NCBI RefSeq assembly: GCF_004135935.1
Contig: NZ_CP025086.1
Location: 2,108,001-2,172,000, forward strand
Length of the DNA: 64,000 bases
Origin: Methylovirgula ligni
GTDB lineage: Bacteria > Pseudomonadota > Alphaproteobacteria > Rhizobiales > Beijerinckiaceae
Reading direction: 5' to 3'
The notes beneath the pieces were generated by a model. That model made no database searches. It was given only the letters and a program-made list of their open reading frames with translations, and was not told the origin of the DNA. Positions 1 to 9,149 of this stretch are shown here, piece after piece; the first letter of the stretch is position 1; the number at the start of each line of letters is the position of its first letter. The position numbers and the translations under genes are program-made.

Positions 1-385
1 CGGCCTCGACCAGCGAACGGAAATCGCCGTCGCCGGAAAAGAGCACGATGTGGTCGAGATGTTCGGCCATCTCCATGGCATCGACCGCGAGCTCGATGTC
101 CATATTGCCTTTCACCTTGCGGCGGCCGAGCGAATCGACGAATTCCTTCGTCGGCTTCGTGACGACGGAATAGCCGTTGTAATCGAGCCAATCAATCAAC
201 GGCCGGATGGAGGAATATTCTTGATCCTCGACCAGCGCCGTATAATAGAAGGCGCGGACGAGCTTCCCGCGGCTCTGGAATTCTTTCAACAGTCGTTTGT
301 AGTCGATATCGAAGCCTAGGGATTTAGCGGTCGCGTAAAGATTTGCGCCGTCGATGAATAGCGCAATGCGTTCCTGGTCTGCCAT
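1..385 (-). CDS. NYN (LabA/DUF88) domain protein, 3' part cut off by the window edge
   Basis: The minus strand opens with ATG at 385 and stays open to base 1, so about 128 N-terminal residues are present and the C-terminus lies outside the window. The translation begins MADQERIALFIDGANLYATA and later has VLFSGDGDFRSLVEA. The IDGAN and SGDGDF acidic motifs are the hallmark of NYN/PIN-like nuclease domains of the LabA/DUF88 family, which bind a metal and are thought to cleave RNA; the actual substrate of this group is not known. It is divergent from rpoZ with about 330 bases between them. In Rhizobiales an NYN gene next to rpoZ-rsh is a common arrangement, which supports the call. The start is family-typical. 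Confidence 0.85.
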   Translation of the reverse strand, partial: MADQERIALFIDGANLYATAKSLGFDIDYKRLLKEFQSRGKLVRAFYYTALVEDQEYSSIRPLIDWLDYNGYSVVTKPTKEFVDSLGRRKVKGNMDIELAVDAMEMAEHLDHIVLFSGDGDFRSLVEA

Positions 386-716
386 TTAAGTTGTCTCTTA
401 CTTTTTGGTTCTTCTGGCTCTGGCCGCGGTCTCAAACCGTCGAGATGGGCGCCAGTCAACAGGGAAGTTTGTGAGTGTTCAGTACGGTTAGCCTGCGTTA
501 GGCATATAATTTCCAGATGTGGTTCCAAGGATTCTCCCCGTCAACCCCATCCCATTGATATTTACATTGGAATTACAATATAAACGGTGCCAGCAACCTT
601 CCGCTTAGTAGCGTAACGAAGCGCTAAAAACTCAGCCCGCACCGCAGGTTGATGAACTTTACGTCTTTTGTGAAAAAGCAGAACCCTTATGAACGGAATT
701 CAAGGAGAGTTGATCT
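386..716. other. Intergenic region between the NYN gene and rpoZ
   Basis: This stretch of about 330 bases separates two divergent genes and is AT-richer than the genes around it. It holds a sigma70-like promoter candidate facing rpoZ (listed separately). Short reading frames across it do not look like conserved proteins and have no convincing ribosome binding site. I see no RNA gene or terminator. Confidence 0.5.
555..584 (+). promoter_or_regulatory. Candidate sigma70-type promoter for rpoZ
   Basis: A TTGATA box at 555-560 and a TATAAA box at 579-584 are separated by 18 bases, close to the -35/-10 consensus and spacing. It points toward rpoZ and would give a leader of roughly 125 bases. No experimental support is available; the call rests only on box similarity in an AT-rich stretch. 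Confidence 0.4.
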
Positions 717-1112
717 ATGGCTCGCGTCACAGTTGAAGATTGTATTGATAAGGTCGAAAATCGATTTGATCTCGTTTTGATTGCTGCGCATCGCGCGCGG
801 ATGATCGCCTCCGGTGCTGCGATCACGATTGATCGCGACAACGACAAGAATGCGGTCGTGTCATTGCGCGAAATCGCCGATGCGACGCTCACGCCCGAGG
901 ACCTCAGAGAGGATTTCATCCACTCGCTCCAGAAGCATGTGGAGGTCGATGAGCCGGAAGCGGAAGCTGTTCCTGCGCTGACCCCGGCCGTCGACAAGGT
1001 CCCATCCGATGCGCCCGGCGATGTGCAGTTCGACCGCATGACGGAAGAGGATCTCCTGCGCGGCCTGGAAGGCCTGGTGCCTCCGGCCGAGACCGAGGAC
1101 GACGGCGACTAA
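717..1112 (+). CDS. rpoZ: DNA-directed RNA polymerase omega subunit
   Basis: The 131-residue product begins [20 protein letters not shown], the strongly conserved omega N-terminus, followed by the RARMIASGA segment and the [10 protein letters not shown] helix. Omega binds the beta' subunit, helps RNA polymerase assemble, and forms part of a ppGpp binding site in proteobacteria. The acidic, proline-containing C-terminal tail after about residue 75 is typical of rhizobial omega. The gene has an AAGGAGAG ribosome binding site just upstream. It lies directly before the (p)ppGpp synthetase/hydrolase gene, the classic rpoZ-spoT pairing. Confidence 0.96.
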   Translation: MARVTVEDCIDKVENRFDLVLIAAHRARMIASGAAITIDRDNDKNAVVSLREIADATLTPEDLREDFIHSLQKHVEVDEPEAEAVPALTPAVDKVPSDAPGDVQFDRMTEEDLLRGLEGLVPPAETEDDGD

Positions 1113-1273
1113 GTCGCCTCGGTGGCGAGATCAACGGGGCAGGCATTTGCCGCCCCGAGAAGCCTGAGAGGATCGCCGTGCTGGCCGTGAGGCGCTACAG
1201 CCGGCTTTTGCAAGGAGCGCGGCGCCGCGAATGACGTAGCCGCGCGCGTGACTTCATGGGATCGACCCGAACC

Positions 1274-3487
1274 ATGATGCGGCAATATGAGCTCGTCGAT
1301 CGCGTCCGGCGCTATAATCCGCACGCTGATGAGGAGCTGCTGGACCGCGCCTATGTCTACGCGATGAAGGCGCATGGGGTCCAGAAACGGGCCTCCGGCG
1401 ATCCGTATTTTTCGCATCCGCTCGAAGTCGCGGCCATTCTCACCGAGCTTAAGCTTGATGATGCGACGATCGTCGCGGCGGTTCTGCACGACACGATAGA
1501 AGATACCGATTCCACCCAGGAAGAAATCGATAAACTGTTCGGGCCGGAGATCGGCCGGCTGGTCGAAGGCCTGACTAAGCTCAAGCGGCTGGATCTCGTT
1601 TCCAAGCGCGCCGTGCAGGCGGAGAATTTCCGCAAGCTGCTGCTCGCCATCGCCGACGATGTGCGCGTCCTGCTCGTCAAGCTCGCCGACAGGCTGCACA
1701 ACATGCGCACCCTGCATTTCGTGCCGCCGGAAAAGCGCGAGCGGATCGCGCAGGAGACGCTCGATATCTACGCGCCGCTCGCCGGACGCATGGGCATGCA
1801 GAGCATGCGCAACGAGCTGGAGGACCTGGCGTTCCGCCATCTGATGCCGGACGCCAGCGCCTCGATTGGTAAGAGGCTCAACGATCTCAAGCGCAAGAAC
1901 GGCAAGATCATCGCCAAGGTCGAGCAGGAACTCAGCGACCTCTTGTCCGCCCAGGGCATCGAGGCGAGCGTCGAAGGCCGTCAGAAGCAGCCCTATTCCG
2001 TATGGCGGAAGATGGAACGCAAATCCGTCGCCTTCGAACAATTGTCCGATATTTTCGGCTTCCGCGTTTATGTGAACACGGTCGAGGAATGCTATCGCGC
2101 TGTTGGCGTCATCCATACCAAGTGGCCGGCCGTTCCGGGCCGCTTCAAGGATTACATTTCGACGCCGAAGGAGAACGATTACCGTTCGATTCACACGACG
2201 GTCGTCGGGCCGGGACGCCAGCGCGTCGAACTGCAGGTGCGCACGCACGACATGCATGAGATCGCCCGCTACGGCATCGCCGCGCACGCGCTTTATAAAG
2301 ACGGCGGCGTTGACGACCGCGAGGTGCTGGCGCACGAGAGCCGCGCCTATCAATGGCTGCAGCGCACGATCGACATGCTGGCCGAAGGCGATTCGCCGGA
2401 GGAATTTCTCGAGCATACCAAGCTCGAGCTGTTTCACGATCAGGTCTTCTGCTTCACGCCGAAAGGACAGATCATCGCGCTGCCGCGCGGGGCGACGCCG
2501 ATCGATTTCGCTTACGCGGTTCACACGAAGATCGGCAATTCCTGTGTCGGCGCCAAGATCAACGGCCGCGCCGCGCCGCTCGCCGCGCCGCTGGTGAATG
2601 GCGACGAGGTCGAAATCATCCGCGCCGAAGGGCAGGTGCCGCCGCCGGTCTGGGAGAGTCTGGTGATGACCGGCAAGGCGCGCGCCGCCATCCGCCGCGC
2701 CACCCGCGATGCCGTGCGCGCCCAATATACGGGGCTCGGGCGGCAGATCGTGGTGCGGGCCTTCGAGCGCGCCGGCAAGCCCTTCGCCGAAGACAAGTTG
2801 AAAGCCGCTCTGCCGCGGCTGGCGCGCGCCAGCATTGATGATGTTCTTGCCGCCGTCGGGCGCGGCGAGATCTTTTCCGGCGATGTGGTCAAGGCGGTCT
2901 ATCCGGATTTTTCGGAGGAGCGGAAACTCGGGCCGCAGCCGCCTCTCCCGCCGCCGAGCGAATCCGGCTGGTTCGGCTTGCCGAAGGGATCGAGCCTCGT
3001 CTTCAAGTTTCCCGAGAGCGGTGAAAACAAAACCGGGCCGATACCGATCTATGGCTTGCGCGGCGATTTGCCGGTTCGCTTCGCGCCGAACGGCGGCGCG
3101 GTGCCGGGCGACCGCATCGTCGCGATCCTCACGCCGGGCGAACACATTACCATCTATCCGATCCAGTCGCCGGATCTGACCGCCTTCGACGACCAGCCGG
3201 AGCGCTGGCTCGATGTGCGCTGGGACCTCGACGCCGGTAAGCGCAATCTGTTTCCGGCGCGCATCCTCGTCACCGCCATCAACGAGCCAGGGACCCTCGG
3301 CATTATCGCGACCGCGCTCGGTGACATGGGGGCCAATATCGACACGATTTCCTTCAACGCGATCTCGCCTGACTTTCGCGAAATCATCATCGACGTTGAA
3401 GTTCCCGACCTGAAACATTTGAATGGCCTCATCACGGAATTGCGTACCAAGCCGGTCGTGAGCAAGGTCGAACGGGTGAACGGATGA
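1274..3487 (+). CDS. rsh: Bifunctional (p)ppGpp synthetase/hydrolase (RelA/SpoT homolog, Rsh)
   Basis: The product is about 737 residues, with domains in the order HD hydrolase, synthetase, TGS and ACT. The HD motif HDTIED starts at about residue 72. The synthetase region has RFKD at about 290 and YRSIH at about 303. RFKD, rather than ExDD, is the signature of bifunctional long RSH enzymes, and both catalytic halves look intact. The enzyme makes and degrades (p)ppGpp from GTP/GDP and ATP during starvation and is usually the only long RSH in Rhizobiales. The start at 1274 ([11 protein letters not shown]) matches the family N-terminus; an ATG at 1256 is an alternative. Its stop overlaps the pdxJ start by four bases. 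Confidence 0.95.
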   Translation: MMRQYELVDRVRRYNPHADEELLDRAYVYAMKAHGVQKRASGDPYFSHPLEVAAILTELKLDDATIVAAVLHDTIEDTDSTQEEIDKLFGPEIGRLVEGLTKLKRLDLVSKRAVQAENFRKLLLAIADDVRVLLVKLADRLHNMRTLHFVPPEKRERIAQETLDIYAPLAGRMGMQSMRNELEDLAFRHLMPDASASIGKRLNDLKRKNGKIIAKVEQELSDLLSAQGIEASVEGRQKQPYSVWRKMERKSVAFEQLSDIFGFRVYVNTVEECYRAVGVIHTKWPAVPGRFKDYISTPKENDYRSIHTTVVGPGRQRVELQVRTHDMHEIARYGIAAHALYKDGGVDDREVLAHESRAYQWLQRTIDMLAEGDSPEEFLEHTKLELFHDQVFCFTPKGQIIALPRGATPIDFAYAVHTKIGNSCVGAKINGRAAPLAAPLVNGDEVEIIRAEGQVPPPVWESLVMTGKARAAIRRATRDAVRAQYTGLGRQIVVRAFERAGKPFAEDKLKAALPRLARASIDDVLAAVGRGEIFSGDVVKAVYPDFSEERKLGPQPPLPPPSESGWFGLPKGSSLVFKFPESGENKTGPIPIYGLRGDLPVRFAPNGGAVPGDRIVAILTPGEHITIYPIQSPDLTAFDDQPERWLDVRWDLDAGKRNLFPARILVTAINEPGTLGIIATALGDMGANIDTISFNAISPDFREIIIDVEVPDLKHLNGLITELRTKPVVSKVERVNG

Positions 3488-4245
3488 GTGCTTCGCATCT
3501 GCGGCTAGGCGTCAATATCGATCACGTGGCGACGTTGCGGAACGCGCGCGGCGGCGCGGTGCCGGATCCGTTGCACGCGGCCCTTGTCGCGATTGACGCG
3601 GGTGCCGACGGCATCACCGCGCATCTGCGCGAAGACCGGCGTCATATTCGCGATGACGACATTGAGCGGCTCAAGGCCAATATTTCGAAGCCGCTGAATT
3701 TCGAGATGGCTGCCACGGTCGAGATGCTCAATTTTGCCCTGGGGATCCAGCCGCACGCCGCGTGCCTGGTACCCGAGCGGCGCGAGGAGCGCACGACCGA
3801 AGGCGGGCTCGATGTTATCGGCGGCCACAATCATCTGCGTCCCTTCACCAGCGAATTGAGCCGTGCCGGGATCGTCGTCTCTCTGTTCGTCGAGCCTGAG
3901 GTGGAGGCGATCGAAGCGGCGCGCTCCATCGGCGCGCCGGTGGTCGAGCTCCATACCGGGGCCTGGTGCAATGCCGTGGCCGATGGCGCCAGCGAAAAGG
4001 CCGCGGCCGAATTTGCACGGCTGAAACGCGCCGCCGAAAAGGCCGCCGCGCTCGGCATCGAGTGCCACGCCGGGCATGGGCTTGACTATGATACGGCGCG
4101 GCAAATCTCGGCTTTGCCGCAGGTGGTCGAGCTGAATATCGGCCACTTCCTGATCGCCGAGGCGGTTTTCATCGGCCTCGCCGCGGCGATTGGCAAGATG
4201 CGCGCCGCCATGACGATCGGCCGCGCCGAGGCGCGTGCATTATGA
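3484..4245 (+). CDS. pdxJ: Pyridoxine 5'-phosphate synthase
   Basis: The 253-residue protein begins with [17 protein letters not shown] after a short leader, the conserved PdxJ phosphate- and substrate-binding strand. It also has [19 protein letters not shown] and [12 protein letters not shown] motifs spread over a TIM barrel of the usual length. PdxJ condenses 1-deoxyxylulose 5-phosphate with 3-amino-2-oxopropyl phosphate to form pyridoxine 5'-phosphate in the DXP-dependent vitamin B6 pathway. The ATG overlaps the rsh stop and its own stop overlaps acpS, so these genes are probably co-transcribed and translationally coupled. The pdxJ-acpS-lepB-rnc-era order is common in alphaproteobacteria. 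Confidence 0.96.
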   Translation: MSASHLRLGVNIDHVATLRNARGGAVPDPLHAALVAIDAGADGITAHLREDRRHIRDDDIERLKANISKPLNFEMAATVEMLNFALGIQPHAACLVPERREERTTEGGLDVIGGHNHLRPFTSELSRAGIVVSLFVEPEVEAIEAARSIGAPVVELHTGAWCNAVADGASEKAAAEFARLKRAAEKAAALGIECHAGHGLDYDTARQISALPQVVELNIGHFLIAEAVFIGLAAAIGKMRAAMTIGRAEARAL

Positions 4246-4664
4246 TTCTCGGTTTCGGCATTGACCTCTGCGACATCCGCCGCATCGAGGAGATTTTGAC
4301 GAAACACGGCGAACGTTTCGTGCTGCGCTGCTTCACCGAGATCGAGCGCGACAAATCGGATGGGCGCGCAGCCAGGGCTGCCTCCTATGCGAAGCGGTTC
4401 GCCGCCAAGGAGGCTTGCGCCAAGGCGCTGGGGACGGGGCTCGCGCGGGGCGTCTTCTGGCGCGATATGGGCGTCGTTAACCTGCCCTCGGGCAAGCCCA
4501 GCCTGATGCTCTCGGGTGCCGCAGCGACACGGCTGGCGCTTCTGGTCCCGGCGGGTCACGAAGCTGTTATCCATTTGACTTTGACCGATGAATATCCCTT
4601 TGCCCAAGCCCAGGTAATCATCGAGGCGGTGAAAAACTCGGGTGCGAACACGGAACCGCCCTGA
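4242..4664 (+). CDS. acpS: Holo-[acyl-carrier-protein] synthase
   Basis: The 140-residue protein has the two AcpS signatures: [16 protein letters not shown] at residues 4-19, with the metal-binding Asp, and [15 protein letters not shown] around residue 47. AcpS transfers 4'-phosphopantetheine from CoA to the serine of apo-acyl carrier protein, switching on fatty acid synthesis. The ATG overlaps the end of pdxJ by four bases. Its length is normal. Placement directly before lepB is the usual rhizobial arrangement. Confidence 0.95.
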   Translation: MILGFGIDLCDIRRIEEILTKHGERFVLRCFTEIERDKSDGRAARAASYAKRFAAKEACAKALGTGLARGVFWRDMGVVNLPSGKPSLMLSGAAATRLALLVPAGHEAVIHLTLTDEYPFAQAQVIIEAVKNSGANTEPP

Positions 4665-4757
4665 TTGCCTGCCAGCCCTCGCGCGCAGGATGAGGCGTGC
4701 CCGCGCGTAATCATAACGAAACCGACACTTCACCCCCTTCCGGGCGCATGCTAAGGA

Positions 4758-4780
4758 GCCGAACCTTTCGCGGGTTCGGC
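4758..4780 (+). other. Hairpin in the acpS-lepB gap
   Basis: A perfect eight-pair stem, GCCGAACC with GGTTCGGC, encloses a seven-base loop. No T-run follows, so it is not a standard intrinsic terminator. It lies about 35 bases upstream of the lepB start and could be an RNA processing or stability element; this is inference. Confidence 0.35.
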
Positions 4781-4815
4781 ATCGGCGAGCGCGCGTAGAT
4801 GAGAGAAACCGCCCA

Positions 4816-5604
4816 ATGACGACGACGGATCAAAAAGGCTACGGAGCGATGGAGCAAGGCAAGAAGGGCGGAACGTTCGGCGAGTTTTTCAAGGTCATCA
4901 TCCAGGCCGGTTTGATCGCGCTGGTGGTGCGTACGCTGCTGTTTCAGCCTTTCAACATTCCATCGGGCTCGATGATCCCGACCTTGCTGATCGGTGATTT
5001 CCTCTTCGTCTCCAAATATGCCTATGGCTATTCAAACCATTCGCTGCCGTTCAGCCCGCCGCTGTTTCATGGCCGCGTCTTCTCCTCGCCGCCGAAGCGC
5101 GGCGATGTCGTCGTCTTCAAGCTGCCGCGCGACGGGCAGACCGACTACATCAAGCGCGTGATCGGTCTTCCGGGCGACACGATCCAGATGAAGGACGGCC
5201 GTCTTTACATCAATGACCAGGAAGTGCCGCGCGAGGCGATTGACAAGGTGCGGAGCGAGGATCTCTTCGGCCATCTGCGCGATGTCGCAACCTACAAGGA
5301 GACGTTGCCTGGCGGCGTCTCGCACACGATCATCGAGATCGAAGGCGACACCGGATTCTACGACAACACCGGCGTCTACAAGGTGCCGCCCGACAATTAT
5401 TTCATGATGGGCGACAACCGCGATAATTCGACCGACAGCCGTGTCCCGCCGGATCAGGGCGGCGTCGGCTATGTCCCGTCCGAAGATCTTGTTGGCCGCG
5501 CCGAGATGATTTTCTTCTCCGTTCGGCCTGACGCGCCGGTCTGGGCGGTCTGGGAGTGGCCCTGGACAGTGCGTTGGGACCGGCTGTTCAAACCCGTAAG
5601 ATGA
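4816..5604 (+). CDS. lepB: Signal peptidase I
   Basis: The 262-residue protein has one N-terminal membrane segment (about residues 29-45) followed by all S26 family boxes. These are PSGSMIPTL with the catalytic Ser at about 52, YIKRVIGLPGD with the catalytic Lys at about 113, and YFMMGDNRDNSTDSR. It removes signal peptides from exported preproteins on the outer face of the inner membrane. The ATG at 4816 is used here; a second ATG at 4849 is possible. The stop overlaps the rnc start in an ATGA arrangement. LepB, RNase III and Era are classically co-transcribed. Confidence 0.96.
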   Translation: MTTTDQKGYGAMEQGKKGGTFGEFFKVIIQAGLIALVVRTLLFQPFNIPSGSMIPTLLIGDFLFVSKYAYGYSNHSLPFSPPLFHGRVFSSPPKRGDVVVFKLPRDGQTDYIKRVIGLPGDTIQMKDGRLYINDQEVPREAIDKVRSEDLFGHLRDVATYKETLPGGVSHTIIEIEGDTGFYDNTGVYKVPPDNYFMMGDNRDNSTDSRVPPDQGGVGYVPSEDLVGRAEMIFFSVRPDAPVWAVWEWPWTVRWDRLFKPVR

Positions 5605-6302
5605 TGGCGCCGAAGCCGGGCGATCTCGGGGTGCTCGAAGCCAGCATCGGGCATACGTTCTCGAACCTCGATCTCGCTCAGGCGGCGCTCACACATATCA
5701 GCGCCGCGCCAGCGCGCAGCGAAACCTATCAGCGGCTCGAATTCCTCGGCGATCGCGTCCTCGGCCTCGTCGTCGCGGAAATGCTCTATGAGAATTTCGC
5801 CGCCGCGGAGGAGGGGGAATTGTCGCGCCGGCTGGCGGACCTCGTGCGGCGCGAGAGCTGTGCCGAAGTCGCCCGCGAATGGGGTGTCGAGGCGCATGTG
5901 CGGCTCGGCGAAGGCGAGCGACAGGCCGGCACGAGCGCCAAGGAGGCCATCCTCGCCGATGTGTGCGAATCTTTGATCGGCGCGGTGTTTCTCGACGCCG
6001 GCTATGCGGCGGCGAAGGCCGTCATTGTTCCGGTCTTCGAACCGCGGATGCGGGCGCCACGCCGGCCGCTGCGCGACCCGAAAACCGCATTGCAGGAATG
6101 GGCGCAAGCCCGTGGTCTCGAAACGCCGGCCTATCGCGAGACCGCCCGCACAGGGCCGCACCACGCGCCGGAATTCACCGTGGCGGTTGTGGTGACGGGT
6201 TTCGCGCCGGCGAACGCCAAGGGCAGTTCCAAGCGTACCGCCGAACAGGCGGCAGCGCAGGCTTTTCTCGCGCGTGAAGGGATCGACAATGAGCGAGGCT
6301 GA
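5601..6302 (+). CDS. rnc: Ribonuclease III
   Basis: The product is about 233 residues with an N-terminal endonuclease domain and a C-terminal dsRNA-binding domain. The RNase III signature YQRLEFLGDRVLGLVVAEML is at about residues 44-63, and a second acidic site is in ILADVCESLIGAVFLDAG. The dsRBD ends with GSSKRTAEQAAAQAFL. It cleaves double-stranded RNA in rRNA precursor processing and mRNA turnover. The open frame continues upstream into lepB, but the ATG at 5601, overlapping the lepB stop, fits the family. Its 3' end overlaps era by 14 bases. Confidence 0.95.
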   Translation: MMAPKPGDLGVLEASIGHTFSNLDLAQAALTHISAAPARSETYQRLEFLGDRVLGLVVAEMLYENFAAAEEGELSRRLADLVRRESCAEVAREWGVEAHVRLGEGERQAGTSAKEAILADVCESLIGAVFLDAGYAAAKAVIVPVFEPRMRAPRRPLRDPKTALQEWAQARGLETPAYRETARTGPHHAPEFTVAVVVTGFAPANAKGSSKRTAEQAAAQAFLAREGIDNERG

Positions 6303-7203
6303 AGGCGCGCAACACCGCTGTGGCTTTGTCGCACTGATCGGCGCGCCGAATGCCGGCAAATCGACACTGCTCAACGCACTCGTCGGCGCCAAGATCTCGA
6401 TCGTCTCGCGCAAGGTGCAGACGACGCGCACGCTCGTGCGCGGGATCGCGCTGCAAGGCGAGGCGCAGATCATTTTCGTCGATACGCCGGGTATTTTTGC
6501 GCCGCGCCGGCGGCTCGACCGCGCCATGGTCGCTTCGGCCTGGGGCGGGGCTGCCGATGCAGACGTCGTGGCTCTGCTCGTCGACGCGCGCAAGGGCCTC
6601 GATGACGAGGTCGCGGAAATTCTGCGTGCGCTCGAAAACGTCAAGGCGAAGCGGGTTCTGATCCTGAACAAGATCGATCTCGTCGCGCGGCCGCACCTTC
6701 TGGAACTGACCGCGTCAGCGAACGCGCGGCTCGCTTTTGCCGAGACCTTTATGGTTTCGGCCACGACGGGCGATGGCTTGGCGCTGCTGAAGGAGCATCT
6801 TGGGGCGCTGATGCCGCCGGGCCCCTGGCTCTACCCCGAGGATCAGATTTCCGAGGCACCGGTCCGCGCGCTCGCTGCCGAGATCACCCGCGAGAAAATC
6901 TTCGAGCGTCTGCACGATGAATTGCCCTATCAATCGACGGTCGAGACGCAGTCGTGGGAGGAGCGGCCGGATGGTTCGGCGCGGGTCGAGCAGACGATCT
7001 ATGTCACGCGCGAGGCGCACCGGAAAATCGTGCTCGGCGAAGGCGGCCGGACGATCAAGGCGATCGGGACGGCGGCGCGCAAGGATATTGCCGAGGCGGC
7101 CGAGCAGCCGATCCACCTCTTTCTCTTCGTCAAGGTCCGCGAGCACTGGATCGACGACCCGGAGCGCTACCGCGCGATGGGGCTGGAATTTCCGAAGGGA
7201 TAA
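6289..7203 (+). CDS. era: GTPase Era, 16S rRNA/30S assembly factor
   Basis: The 304-residue protein has the GTPase motifs GAPNAGKST (G1), DTPG (G3) and NKID (G4), then a C-terminal KH domain with GEGGRTIKAIG in its RNA-binding loop. Era binds the 3' end of 16S rRNA and promotes maturation of the small subunit. The chosen ATG gives MSEAEGAQHRCGFVALIG, a normal start; an upstream GTG at 6274 is less likely. It is the last gene of the rsh-to-era run and is followed at once by a strong hairpin with a T-run. Confidence 0.96.
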   Translation: MSEAEGAQHRCGFVALIGAPNAGKSTLLNALVGAKISIVSRKVQTTRTLVRGIALQGEAQIIFVDTPGIFAPRRRLDRAMVASAWGGAADADVVALLVDARKGLDDEVAEILRALENVKAKRVLILNKIDLVARPHLLELTASANARLAFAETFMVSATTGDGLALLKEHLGALMPPGPWLYPEDQISEAPVRALAAEITREKIFERLHDELPYQSTVETQSWEERPDGSARVEQTIYVTREAHRKIVLGEGGRTIKAIGTAARKDIAEAAEQPIHLFLFVKVREHWIDDPERYRAMGLEFPKG

Positions 7204-7232
7204 AAAAAGCCGGCCTACTGGGCCGGCTTTTT
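7202..7232. terminator. Bidirectional intrinsic terminator between era and pqqA
   Basis: A GC-rich stem (AAGCCGGCC pairing with GGCCGGCTT, short loop) is preceded by a run of seven A and followed by five T. It starts immediately after the era stop. The A-run makes it also work on the minus strand, where it would end pqqA transcription about 60 bases beyond the pqqA stop. Confidence 0.85.
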
Positions 7233-7292
7233 ACATGCGCCGCAGGGCGAGGGAGGGTCGCCGCGGCTGGTCCGCCTGAGCGGTAAACCGAA

Positions 7293-7370
7293 TTAGAACT
7301 CGCTCGACTCGTAAGCAGTGACTTCCATGCCGACGCAGACTTCGCAAATCGTGGGGGTTGTCCAAGCCAT
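7293..7370 (-). CDS. pqqA: Pyrroloquinoline quinone precursor peptide PqqA
   Basis: A 25-codon gene begins with ATG at 7370 and ends with TAA at 7293. The peptide starts MAWTTPTICEVCVGMEVT and ends AYESSEF. PqqA peptides carry a Glu-x3-Tyr pair that PqqE crosslinks to make PQQ; here it is E16 and Y20 within GMEVTAYES, matching methylotroph PqqA closely. A strong AGGAGAG ribosome binding site lies at 7375-7381, six bases or so upstream of the ATG. PQQ is the cofactor of periplasmic methanol, ethanol and glucose dehydrogenases. No pqqB, C, D or E is present in the window, so this is an orphan or extra copy here. It is divergent from a two-component system. Confidence 0.9.
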   Translation of the reverse strand: MAWTTPTICEVCVGMEVTAYESSEF

Positions 7371-7580
7371 GGTTCTCTCCTGTTACTTCTCAAGCCGCCG
7401 AAGGCAGCTTCGAAACTACCACCGTCGAAAATAGTCTTCTGCCTTCGGATTTGGTCAGACATTGGCAAGATCGATGTAAGAATTTTGTAAGGCATCCGGT
7501 TTCGCCTTTTGCAGCGCAGCATAAAATGGTCGATCGCGAAGCTTCCCGCCGCCACCACAGAAAATGCTAGAGATTCGGGC

Positions 7581-9149
7581 ATGAGCCTCGATATTTCCCG
7601 CCGGCGCGCCTTCAGTCAGGGGCGGCTGCAGCGGCCCGACATCTGGCGCACGGTCGCATGGTTTGCGCTTTTGCTGGCGCTGCCGCTCGTCATTTTCGGC
7701 ATTTTCGCCTTCTATCTCTTCAATGCCGATTATGCCGTGACGCGGACGCGCGAGGCGGCCCAGGCGGCGCGGCAGGCGGCCGAGCTTGGCGATGTTGCCG
7801 GCACGGCGCTCGACGACAAAGCCGGCCGGGCCATCAATCAAATCACTGCCGCGCTGGATGCCGGCGGCCCCCAAATGCTGCGCAACATGCGCGTCGCGAG
7901 CTTCGTCAACGAGGTGCGCTTCCTGCTCGTGCACGATAGCGACGGCCACGTGATTCCGGTCGCGACTGGCACGGTCGAATCCGAGAGCGAGCTTTTGCAA
8001 CGGTTCGGCGGTCTCTTCGCCAACCTGCGCGATCAGATGGTAGGTGAAGGCGGCGCCGCCGCGAAAGCCGGCATCTGGACGGTCGGCGAGACCCTGGTGT
8101 CCTTCGTGCAATGCCAGCGCGTGACCGAGAGCCGCGACATCTGCGTGATGTTCGATGAGATCACTCTGGATCCGGTGCTGGAGGAAGCGCTCGACAAGGC
8201 GAGCGCCAAGCTCAATGACCGGCTCCTCATATTGCGCGATCCTCTCGGCCGCGCACTATGGAGCCACGGGCCGCCCAACCTCAGCACGTCGACGATCTCC
8301 GACCTCTCCGGATCGATGCGCGGCTGGCGCATGGAAACCTCGACGCCGCCAGTGGCGCATCATAGCCTCTTGCCGCTGATCGCCATCACCGTGCCCTTGA
8401 TCGGCAGCTGGCTGCTGCTCATCTGGTACATGTATCGCAACCAGCAGGTGCGGCTTCAGGAAAGCACTTTCCGCAGCGAAATGACGGCAAAGCTTTCGCA
8501 CGATCTGCGCACGCCCATTGCCAATCTGCGGCTTTATACCGATCTGCTCCTGCGCCGCAGCGGCGACGAGGCTGCCGTCAATCGCTATGGCGCGGTGATG
8601 CGCGCCGAGGTCGAGCGCCTCGCTCTGCTCGCCGACAACACCATCGTCTACGGGCGTACCGCCGCGCCGGCGCCGGTGCGGCTCGAAGAGGCAGTGCCCG
8701 ATGCGGTGGTCGATGCGACGATCGCGCGCTACGAGAACCTGATCGCTGCGCGCGGCTCTACGGTGGAGGTTGTGCATGATGCGCCGCGCCCCGGCCTCTT
8801 CGATCGTGTGAGCTTCGAGCGCATTCTCATCAACCTCATCGACAATGCCAACAAATATGCGCCGGGCCGCATCATCGTCGCCACCGGCGAAGCGGAGGGT
8901 ACGCTCACCCTGAGCGTGCGCGATTTCGGCCGTGGTCTCGATCCGTCGTCACAAGCCAAGCTGCTGGCTCTGGTCCAGCCGGGCGGCAGCGCCAAGGACG
9001 GTTTCGGTCTCGGTCTCGTCGTCGTCCGCGAGCTTGCCGAAGCCAATGGCGGGAGGGTAACAATTGAAAATGCCGATCCTGGCCTGCGCGTGACGGCCGC
9101 GATGAAAATCAAAGGTGCGGCGAAAGAGGAGGCCAAATGTCCATCTTGA
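7581..9149 (+). CDS. Membrane sensor histidine kinase
   Basis: The 522-residue protein has a membrane segment at about residues 25-45, a sensor region of about 220 residues, and a second membrane segment near 260-285. A DHp domain then carries the phospho-acceptor His at about 307 in KLSHDLRTPIANL, followed by an HATPase domain with NLIDNANKY (N box), DFGRGLD (G1) and GFGLGLVVV (G2). The sensor region has no motif I recognise, so the signal is unknown. The start at 7581 is chosen over a longer in-frame start at 7509 because the latter adds residues unlike a kinase N-terminus. The 3' end overlaps the response regulator by 13 bases, so they form one unit. It is divergent from pqqA, which makes pqqA a candidate target; that is inference only. 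Confidence 0.9.
   Translation: MSLDISRRRAFSQGRLQRPDIWRTVAWFALLLALPLVIFGIFAFYLFNADYAVTRTREAAQAARQAAELGDVAGTALDDKAGRAINQITAALDAGGPQMLRNMRVASFVNEVRFLLVHDSDGHVIPVATGTVESESELLQRFGGLFANLRDQMVGEGGAAAKAGIWTVGETLVSFVQCQRVTESRDICVMFDEITLDPVLEEALDKASAKLNDRLLILRDPLGRALWSHGPPNLSTSTISDLSGSMRGWRMETSTPPVAHHSLLPLIAITVPLIGSWLLLIWYMYRNQQVRLQESTFRSEMTAKLSHDLRTPIANLRLYTDLLLRRSGDEAAVNRYGAVMRAEVERLALLADNTIVYGRTAAPAPVRLEEAVPDAVVDATIARYENLIAARGSTVEVVHDAPRPGLFDRVSFERILINLIDNANKYAPGRIIVATGEAEGTLTLSVRDFGRGLDPSSQAKLLALVQPGGSAKDGFGLGLVVVRELAEANGGRVTIENADPGLRVTAAMKIKGAAKEEAKCPS

Noticed and set aside
1109-3418. 769-codon open frame antisense to rsh
   Set aside because: It mirrors rsh on the opposite strand, has low-complexity Arg-rich sequence and no family motif; it is a GC-rich shadow frame.
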